From Clonostachys chloroleuca (lineage: Eukaryota > Ascomycota > Sordariomycetes > Hypocreales > Bionectriaceae): a stretch of 64,000 nucleotides of DNA. The translations under genes were made by a program, and so were the position numbers. Below, piece by piece: positions 56,901 through 64,000 of the stretch (the stretch's first letter is position 1; every line of letters begins with the position of its first letter). Location of the stretch: the NCBI GenBank assembly GCA_037952775.1, contig JBANAY010000003.1, positions 10,416,001 through 10,480,000 on the forward strand. Reading direction: 5' to 3'. The notes beneath the pieces were generated by a model, which did no database searches, had not been told where the DNA came from, and was given only the letters and a program-made list of their open reading frames with translations.

Positions 56901-58720
56901 TGATGACCAAGCCTTGGGACTTGATAGTGACTACGGTAACATGAGGATTGTTCAAGAAAAGAAGGAAATGTACGTGCAAGAGAGCTCGCAGTTCATGCAG
57001 CACCTCATCAGCTTCATGCCACAACAGTTCGAACTGGCACTTGCAGAGACGAAACGTGCTCTCAGTGGAGCTCTAGCAAAGAGAGGTGACTCGAGCCACC
57101 ACGAAACTGGTCGAGATGTCCTGTGGAAGTACAGCCCCTTGATGCTATATGCCCGAGACGTCGATTTGAAGAGCTGGAGCCACATGCTTGGCATCTATCA
57201 AGAGAAGAGCCATCCTGTGTATAAGAACGAGTTCCAGAATATCATGATGAGCTGCCGCAAGAACGCCCGCAAGATGACGAGCGAGGAACAAGTATGGCTC
57301 TTCACCACCCAAATAGAAAAGCAGCAGGAGAACGTGGCGACAGCGGCTAGAAAGATGACGGTGAAGCGAAGTCAGACGCTCGCCCGCGCTCTGCGATCTC
57401 CCCTCTCCGAGGGTAAGGCTGATCGCCAAAAGGCAGGGTCCGGGACCCTCCCATGGGAAGTATTCAGTACTGTTTTGGACGAGTTGCTCCCTCTGGTTGA
57501 AATGGAACAAAACTTCATCATCGATTTCTTCCATGCTACAACGCTCGAGCAGACAGACTTTCCAGACGCGGTTGCTTCTAGCACGCCCCAGGATCGTCGT
57601 GGCGGTGATCTCAAGAAACATCGTATCATGGAGCCTGACCGTGATCTCGCTAGGCGTGTCACGCGGTCCATGGAGACCATTTTCTCATTCTTGGATCATG
57701 ATCTGCAAAAGCTTATGGAATGGGTCATAGCGCAGGATCCTTTGTAAGTCTTTCATCTTTCTTCGTAATTCTGGAGCACATCGACTGACAATTTTGATAG
57801 GCAAGGAGTGGGCATGTTTGTGGCGGTTGAGAAGAAGATGGCAGATATTAGCCAAACGAACCAAGACTTTATCAACACAATTTTCCAAAAACAGCACGGT
57901 CTGCTTGGTGGTCGGTTCAGGAAATTTGTGGATGATCAAATCCGGGCCATTGAAGAGACAAAGGTCAAGATTCACAAGCGCAAGGGAGTTATTCATTTCA
58001 TTCGCGTGTTCCCTGCTTTCTCTACTGTGGTTGAGAATATGCTAGTTGGGATTGATCCCAATCTCCCTATCCGGCGGACAGTGGACCGAGAGTACGACCG
58101 AATGCTCAAGTCCATGTTTGACTCCCTTCTCGTCATTGCTCGCGAGAACCCGGCCGTGGGCGTCACGAGTGGTGGAGGAGACCCCGAGGACAAGGAGGCT
58201 CTGAACTTCCACATTCTTCTCATTGAGAACATGAACCATTTCGTTGAGGAGACGGACACACGAGGACTAGATGTTCTCGAAATCTGGAAAAACAATGCAA
58301 GCAGGGAATACCACGAACATATGGGCCTGTACCTCAATGCAGTGATGCGCAGGCCGCTCGGCAAGCTCCTTGATCACCTGGAGAACATTGAGGCGCAGCT
58401 GCAATCCGGCAAGGCACCAACCCTGATCGCGGCCCAGCCTTCAAACACCAAAACTATTTTTAACAAGATCCTCGGCAACTACGACTCCAAGGAGGTGCGC
58501 AAGGGCATCGAAGCGCTGCGGAAGCGAGTGGAGAAGCACTTTGGCGATGCAGACGATCCGGCGCTGAGCCGCGATCTTGTCGCGAATGTGATTCGCGAGA
58601 GCGAAAAGTTCGTTCTACGTGGATGTTGAGTCGAGAATCGGACGGATTATCACCGATGTGTATGAGGGCGATGTGCTGTTCGAGTGGCCCAGGGCGGATG
58701 TCAAGGCTGCTTTCAAGTGA
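53960..58720 (+). CDS. SEC3: Exocyst complex component Sec3 (one missing base and a 4-bp duplication in the supplied sequence)
   Basis: Exons 53960-54080, 54171-56577, 56626-57743 and 57801-58720. The introns are 90, 48, 57 bp. About 1520 residues after correction. Sec3 marks sites of polarised secretion by binding PI(4,5)P2 and Rho GTPases. The PH-like lipid-binding domain is at about 40-160 (YITHLRITEFS, KSKENPNGTFSIGKTWNL, FIVTLVKPYFWMAQSDKEKKFF). A Pro/Ser/Arg-rich linker with degenerate RPPSRARD-type repeats spans about 160-620. The coiled coil and Sec3_C helical rods follow to the end. The 48-bp intron is a multiple of three and has no stop, so it can be mistaken for coding. The frame breaks at six C (55389-55394, one base short) and again at GTTCGTTC (58608-58615). 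There, removing one GTTC restores KFYVDVESRIG and the normal C-terminus; as written, the protein stops at 58629. Confidence 0.92.
55010..55390 (+). repeat. Degenerate Pro/Ser/Arg repeats within the SEC3 linker
   Basis: The coding sequence contains about six loosely spaced units resembling RPPSRARDDQ or SRPREDQ, separated by 10-20 residues. The DNA copies share GCCGAGCNAGNGANGA-like cores. This is typical of fast-evolving disordered linkers and may explain the G/C homopolymers here. Confidence 0.55.
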
Positions 58721-59050
58721 TGTTAAAACTATACCAACATCTCCAGTGGGGTTGGGAAGGAGTAGGAACGGTGTTGTGGGAAGTTTGTCTTTCTTTTCTT
58801 GGATTCACGCGACCATGGTTGTATTGTTATGGAGTCTAATGATGCTCTGTTCGAAGTAGTGGCGTGTTTTTGAATGGATTAAAACGAGCATACATAGGAC
58901 GGATGAAGGCAACGAAGACGACTGTTTTATTATCGCCGACCAGAGACTTGGAACTACAACTTGCTTGCTTGTGATTTTGAAGAACGTGGTGTTGCCCGCT
59001 AACTCTTACCCTCGAGCTCCCGTGCTTGTGTTAACCCACAGCACACCACA
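58721..59050. other. Convergent 3' region of SEC3 and the Zn2Cys6 gene
   Basis: 330 bp between converging genes, with no gene or repeat recognised. Confidence 0.45.
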
Positions 59051-61486
59051 TCACATCGTCCCTCCAGGATTGCCCATCCCCCAGTGCATGGCTGCCCAGC
59101 CAAACGGATACAGGCCGCCCCCGCCCATGTTAGGAGGCATAGGCCTGGCAAACCCAGGCGGTAACCACAACCCCGTGAGATCGTCCGGCATATTCCAGGA
59201 TGCCATGGAGAGCTGATCAGACGGCAGCGGCATCGGCGCGGCCATATCAAGCGGGTTCGACTCTCCAGAGCTTAGCACACTCTCGCCCGTAGCCGGGTCA
59301 GCAGGCAATGTCGTGGGCACCGGCGTAGTAGAGGAGGACGACGACGACCGCGCCAGTCTGTCCTTGACCAGCGTGACGATCCGGGGCATCGCGAGCGCCT
59401 CCTCCGGCTCCCCCTTGTCCGCGACCCGCGCCTCCCACGCCTGGAGGACGAGCCGGGCCTGGATGCGGAACAGCGGGGAGTCGGGGAGATCTGCTGCGCA
59501 CCCCGCGTCCCTGCGCTCGAGCCCGAAGACGTCGCCCTGGTGGATCATCCTCGCCTCGTAGTTGCTGCCGAGGGCGGCCCACGCCGCCTCGGCATGCCTG
59601 CTGGAGGGCCGCCTCCTGAGGTCCTGGAAGAGCTGGATGTAGGCCGGGAAGGGGAAGTAGTACTGGTGCAGCCAGAGGAACCCCCTAACTATTGGGGAGA
59701 CTAGGAGGTTGGTGTCGCACTGGAGCATGCTCAGGGCGTGGGCGTTTGCGGCGTCGCGCTGGGCGTCGGTCGGCGGCTGGTCGCTGCCCATGAGGGCGGC
59801 GTACTGCTCGAGCATGCGGTACTTGGCGATGAAGAAGCGCGCCACCCAGGCGGTCATGAAGTGCAGCGGGTTCAGGGGGTCGCAGTGGCGGAGGTACTTG
59901 CTCTCGATCAGGTCCTCGAGGGTCGTGACCTCGCCGCTCGCGGGCGGGGGCTGGCCGCCGTGGATGTCGGCAGCGATGGCCTTGAGGCGCGGGTTGTGGA
60001 AGTCGAGGAAGAAGCCGGCGTTGCGGATGAAGTTGGCGATGGCGCTGCGGACGACGACGAAGAGGGACTCGGTGGGCATGTCCCGGGAGCCGAGCGACTG
60101 CTTGAGCTCGGCGCGGAGGTCCGAGTCGTGGAGGTTGAGGGGGATCTCGCAGTCCCAGATGGGGGACAGCGATCCGGCGTCGAACTGGGACATCTCGCCG
60201 ATGCGCATGTCGAAGAGCACGATGGCCCACCACAGCCTGCGCCGGAGCTCGGCCTCGAGGACGTCGCACTTGGCGTTGGCCCATTCGTTGTGGATGCCTA
60301 TCCGGCGGGCGATGCGGACGGTGATGGCGAGGAGTGACGAGAGAGTAGTAGGATCGGTCGTAGGCCGGATAGAGCACTAGAAGCAGTAGAATGAGCTCTC
60401 TGCATAGTTGTATTAGAAATGGCGGACATGTTATCATACCACGTAGAAGAACAGAGCTGTCAAGCAAGTCCTCTTTCCAGTGCGCAGAAACTCACAGTTC
60501 ATCAAGGCCTGCTGGCAGCCAAACTGGCATCTCGTCAGGAGGTCACTCTTGGATGAGCTGAACTTGCTGATGCATTCATCATCTGACAAACTTGTGGCAG
60601 CGATGCAGTAGATCCCAAACATGAGCGCCTCGAGATCCGGTTTGATATTGGAGAGATTGCCAACTGCCTCGATTATCACACCCTGGAGGCTTGGAGCATG
60701 GGTAACTCTGAGAAGCGGGTTCACATTTTCAAGATATATGTGCCAAAGGTGGAAAATGTGTGTTGGGTCTGGATGGAGGTCAGCCAAGTCGAGCCTGGCA
60801 TTTTCCCGTGGACCAAAGAGAATATTGGAGTGAGCTCGGGTGAAGTCCTCCCAGGCCATTTTTTCCACAGCTTCACGTAGAGTGTCTTCTCCTATGCATG
60901 ACTGAGAAGGGCCTTCGTCGTTTTCCAAATACTGGTACTGGTGATGGATAATTAATACGTCGTTGGTTCAGACGGCTATCTTGTCACCTATCGGAAGAGC
61001 ATTGGTGATCTTACCCAGTTTCTCATTGCCTGCCACATGCCCCTGAAGATTGAGAACTCATGTGAGAACAAGACAGTATAAATATGGATGGAAGAGACTT
61101 CAGTTCAGCCAGTCTTACCTAGGTTGAGTGCCGGTAGTTGGAGCCGGAGATGAACCACCGGATGATGCTTGTGCTTCGGTGTCCGCCAAACGCTCAAGCT
61201 CATGATTCGAGCCGGCATGGTCCTTGTGCAGAGGCTCGAATTTGATCTGGTTCTCGCGGAGGAGATGCTCGTACTTTCGCAGGCGCAGCAGCAGCTCCCG
61301 CTCCGGGAAGCGACGCCGACGAGGCCCGAGTGAGCCGGGCACGCAGTTGGCCCTCAGCCGAATGCAATTTGTGCAGGGAGACTTGCGGTCGCATCTTACC
61401 TTTCGTTTCTGGCACAGCACACAGGCAAGGATCCTCTGCTCTTGATGTTTGCCCTCCGAGAGGGAGCCGGACTTGCTCCTGGGCAT
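59051..61486 (-). CDS. Zn2Cys6 transcription factor with fungal-specific regulatory domain
   Basis: Four exons on the minus strand: 61486-61119, 61042-61015, 60937-60440 and 60376-59051 (739 residues). The introns are 76, 77 and 63 bp. Exon 2 is a 28-nt microexon giving GMWQAMRNW, which fits the conserved WHAM-like segment of this regulator family. The binuclear cluster is at C22, C25, C32, C38, C41 and C48 (C-x2-C-x6-C-x5-C-x2-C-x6-C), followed by a short coiled coil (LLLRLRKYEHLLREN). The fungal_trans domain spans about 170-480, with IYLENVNPLLRVTHAPSLQG and ALMFGIYCIAATSLS. The C-terminus is Ser/Pro/Met-rich and is the likely activation region. It is divergently arranged with the FAD monooxygenase, which suggests a local target. 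The target genes are unknown. Confidence 0.9.
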
Positions 61487-61955
61487 TGCTTCTCCCCCGT
61501 CTCAGGCACGGCGCCGGAAGACTCCACAGTTCGGGGCAAGTTGCCGGAGAGAGAGTATCAGTTAAAAAGCGAGAGAAGAAAAGTGAGTTGGGTTAGCGAG
61601 ATGAGATCAGTCACGGCCAGATCAATTCAAATTTCAATCTAGACCCGCCAACTTGGATCATCGTCGAAAGTCGGACCTTGCTGCGCAGATGCTATATGTA
61701 GGAATGTCAATGGGGTTGACCAGGTGCCGACAGGGGCCAAAACTCATTATATCGGGCGGTTCTAACTTCCGAGTTAGCCAATGCCCAAGGCAGGGACCTC
61801 TTTTTAAATAATCACAATACCAAGAGAATAATAACCTATTCTATGATATTTAGCTTGATATGGTGTTTATTACTAGGTCAATTATTTTGATATTGTGTTG
61901 AAGTTCAATGCGAAAATATCTAGATGTGCCCTGTTTTATTTCAGTCGCTTGCCAG

Positions 61956-61964
61956 TCCGTCGGA
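61956..61964. promoter_or_regulatory. Candidate Zn2Cys6 binding site TCCGTCGGA
   Basis: A palindrome of CCG and CGG half-sites separated by one base, a common everted arrangement for binuclear-cluster dimers. It lies about 270 bp upstream of the monooxygenase and 470 bp upstream of the regulator. Confidence 0.4.
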
Positions 61965-62177
61965 ACTTAGATCCACCCGAATCGACAATCAACCTCAGCC
62001 ATCAAGATCAGTCTATAAGCACAAGCGCTCACTGGTGAATGCACGGCAGTCAGCACTGTAATTGTCTTGCATTGAATTCATCATGTGCTGAGATCGGACG
62101 GCGGACTCCAAGAAAGTCCACTGAAGCTCCGTCTCATTTTCCGTTGAGCTCTCCTCCCCAAACGAGAAAAACAATAC

Positions 62178-62185
62178 TATATAAG
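62178..62185 (+). promoter_or_regulatory. TATA box of the FAD monooxygenase gene
   Basis: TATATAAG located 48 bp before the start codon at 62233. It implies a short leader, or use of the internal ATG at 62341. Confidence 0.45.
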
Positions 62186-62232
62186 ACGATAGGAGCTCCT
62201 GCTCGAGGTGGCATCTCGACATATTCGCCAAG

Positions 62233-63596
62233 ATGCTCAAATCAGCATTCAGCGTTGTTGCAAGATGCTCTGCTTCACAGCTCACACGCCCCATCATCAG
62301 TTCCCAGTTTCACTCAGCCCGGATTCTTCAGAGAAACAACATGGTCCCGTCTGTCGCCATAGTAGGAGGTGGCCCTTGTGGCTTGACCCTGGCACGATTG
62401 CTGGAGGTGAAGGGCGTGGAATATGTCGTCTATGAGCGTGACGAATCATCCAGCATCTCAGATCGGGGTGGTGGCTCGCTTGATATCCATCCAAAGACGG
62501 GGCAGCGGGCACTCAGAGAGGCAAAACTGCACGACGCATTCTTGAAACATGCCAGATATGAGGATGAAAAGTTTGACCTCTTCGATCCTCAGGGTAAACG
62601 CTGGGGTGAGGTTGGTGGCGAGAAGGAAGAGGGCGACGTCATCCCGACGGACGAAGAACGGCCAGAGATTGACCGTCTGGCACTGCGGCAGATCTTGCTA
62701 GACTCCATCCCAAAGGAAAAGATCCAATGGGGACACGGGCTCAAGAGAGCAGCCTTTGATGCCGATGGCAGACCTATCCTTGAGTTTGCCAATGGCTCCA
62801 CGGGATCTGGATTCGACCTCGTGGTTGGTGCTGACGGAGCCTGGAGCAAAGTACGACCCTTGGTATGTATAGATTGAACACTGTCCAGCTGATTTAGTTT
62901 GTTTGATGTGTACTTATTCCGTTGCTTTTCCCCCAGATCACCAAGGCCAAGCCCAAGTATTCAGGTAAGCTCTATATCGAGACGAGAATACGTCAGGGAA
63001 ATCCAATCCACGACTACATGGCCACCAAGTTTGGCCCTGGGTCTAGTTCCGTGTTTGAAGGGCCTAAATCCATCGTTATCCAACGACAAGGCGACCATGC
63101 CTACCGAATATACTATGGAGCCGCTGTCCCAGAAGACTTCACCCAAACCACAGCCGATTTGTCGAACATAGAGTCGACACGAGCTCTACTTCTATCAGAA
63201 GACTTCTTTGGCGGATACGCGGAGGAGTTTAAAGATTTGATTCGGCACTCGGACAATTTCCGGGGATGGCCGCTCTATGGTCTACCAGTTGAGGCCATGG
63301 GTTGGACGTCTGTGCCTGGTGTGACGTTGGTTGGGGACGCTGCGCACGTCACGATTCCTTCTGGTGAGGGTGTCAACGTGGCCATGAACGATGCATTGGT
63401 CTTGGCGAACAAGCTGGAGCAGCATGGCACAGCGCAAGGCCGGGATCAGGCAGTCCGTGAATACGAAGAGGACATGTTCTTGCGCGGCAAGGAGGCGATC
63501 GAGGAGAGTTGGAAGTTGTGGGAGCTGCTTTCACATCCTGGTGGACCCAAGGCCATTCTGGACATCTTCCTACAGAGTGGAGCTGGAAAGGAATGA
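62233..63596 (+). CDS. FAD-dependent monooxygenase (aromatic hydroxylase/TetX-like fold)
   Basis: Exons 62233-62862 and 62937-63596 (429 residues) around a 74-bp intron (GTATGT..CAG). The Rossmann FAD motif VAIVGGGPCGLTLARLL (41-57) ends in YERDESS. DLVVGADGAWSKVR marks the DG region just before the intron, and GDAAHVTIPSGEGVNVAMNDA (343 onward) is the second FAD motif. This is the class A flavin monooxygenase fold (PHBH family), which hydroxylates aromatic or polycyclic substrates with NAD(P)H. The substrate cannot be read from sequence. The first 36 residues (MLKSAFSVVARCSASQL and on, basic, no acids) look like a mitochondrial presequence; a cytosolic form could start at Met37 (62341). It is divergent from the Zn2Cys6 regulator. 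Confidence 0.88.
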
Positions 63597-64000
63597 GTAG
63601 ATGATGAAGAGGACTAGATTTAGCCACGGTTTTCTATTGTGTCATGGCAATCTCATTTGAACATGTACTAATATCGACAACGAGGGAAGAGCTACAACGG
63701 CGTTTCTGAAAAACTCAGTTCAAGTTGTCTACTCTGACAATCTCAAATAGGAGGCTAGTCATAAATTATATCTTTTTGTTTCCTCCCAGAGTATGTATGC
63801 ATCAGGAGACTGTTCCTTCTACCGTGTAGCTCTTCCTTTTCTCCTCGTTGCTCCGTTAATGAACTTTGCACACCTCCAGCACCCACCCCCAGACTTATAT
63901 CGGCGACAGGAACGTCGTCTGCTATTCTAATGGGCCAACCACACTAAAATTCCATCCCAATTGAATCATTCTAAGGCTGATGGTTCCTTCCTCCATTTAT
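63597..64000. other. 3' flank of the FAD monooxygenase gene to the window end
   Basis: About 0.4 kb, containing the monooxygenase terminator region. No further gene start or repeat is recognised before the window ends. Confidence 0.45.

Larger units (their letters stand above)
61487..62232. promoter_or_regulatory. Divergent promoter region of the Zn2Cys6 gene and the FAD monooxygenase
   Basis: 746 bp. It contains three CGG-type clusters suited to Zn2Cys6 dimers: CGG-CGG with a CCG nine bases further on (61753-61771), TCCGTCGGA (61956-61964), and CGGACGGCGG (62095-62104). There is also a TATA box at 62178-62185. The middle part (61800-61900) is very A/T-rich. Binding is not shown by sequence alone. 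Confidence 0.5.

Noticed and set aside
59685..60467. 260-codon Arg/His/Pro-rich minus frame overlapping the regulator
   Set aside because: Composition is an out-of-frame reading of the Zn2Cys6 gene; it also runs through a well-supported intron.

Overview
The window is nuclear DNA of a filamentous ascomycete (Pezizomycotina, most likely Sordariomycetes). The reasons are short introns (about 48-186 bp) with GT..AG ends and CTAAY-like branch sites, roughly one gene per 2.8 kb, and a gene set typical of this group: CUE-Smr protein, Ppc89/Cep57-type spindle pole protein, L-galactonate dehydratase, secreted GH47 and GH76 enzymes, Gpi18, and a Zn2Cys6 regulator. I cannot name the species. There is no rRNA, tRNA, CRISPR array or secondary-metabolite backbone gene.

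Layout. 0.3-6 kb: NOC2 (ribosome assembly) converges on a Ppc89/Cep57-like spindle pole body gene. 7.1-9.25 kb: a complete piggyBac-type transposon with an intact three-exon transposase between perfect 28-bp inverted repeats. 10-13.3 kb: a secreted GH76 mannanase-like gene and a small PPxY protein. 15.4-20.8 kb: threonine deaminase (ILV1) and a NAPE-PLD-type metallohydrolase. 21-23.5 kb: a 69-residue gene among degenerate duplicated non-coding DNA. 23.5-30.2 kb: on the minus strand, a GH47 alpha-1,2-mannosidase, RAD10/ERCC1 and a low-complexity fungal protein flanked by polypyrimidine tracts. 33-41 kb: L-galactonate dehydratase, GPI18 and NCR1 (Niemann-Pick C1). 42-48.6 kb: a CUE-Smr protein (Cue2-like), a PEX11 family gene, complex I 51-kDa subunit and dynactin p27. 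49.5-58.7 kb: an S58 (DmpA-type) aminopeptidase, hydroxyacid-oxoacid transhydrogenase and exocyst SEC3. 59-63.6 kb: a Zn2Cys6 regulator divergent from an FAD monooxygenase.

Most genes are housekeeping and functionally unrelated, so this is ordinary fungal gene order rather than a pathway cluster. The plausible regulator-target pair is the Zn2Cys6 gene with the FAD monooxygenase; their shared intergenic region carries several CGG-type motifs and a TATA box. GH76 and GH47 both act on mannose-containing glycans but are 11.5 kb apart.

The most striking sequence-level observation is that five conserved, mostly essential genes (PPC89-like, RAD10, NCR1, NUO51, SEC3) each need exactly one extra base inside a run of 5-6 G or C to restore an otherwise perfect reading frame. 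SEC3 additionally has a 4-bp tandem duplication near its 3' end. Homopolymer under-calling in the assembly is the simplest explanation. Coordinates are given for the sequence as supplied, and exon arithmetic is stated with the correction. The best candidate for new biology is the intact piggyBac element, whose inverted repeats are not bounded by the expected TTAA.
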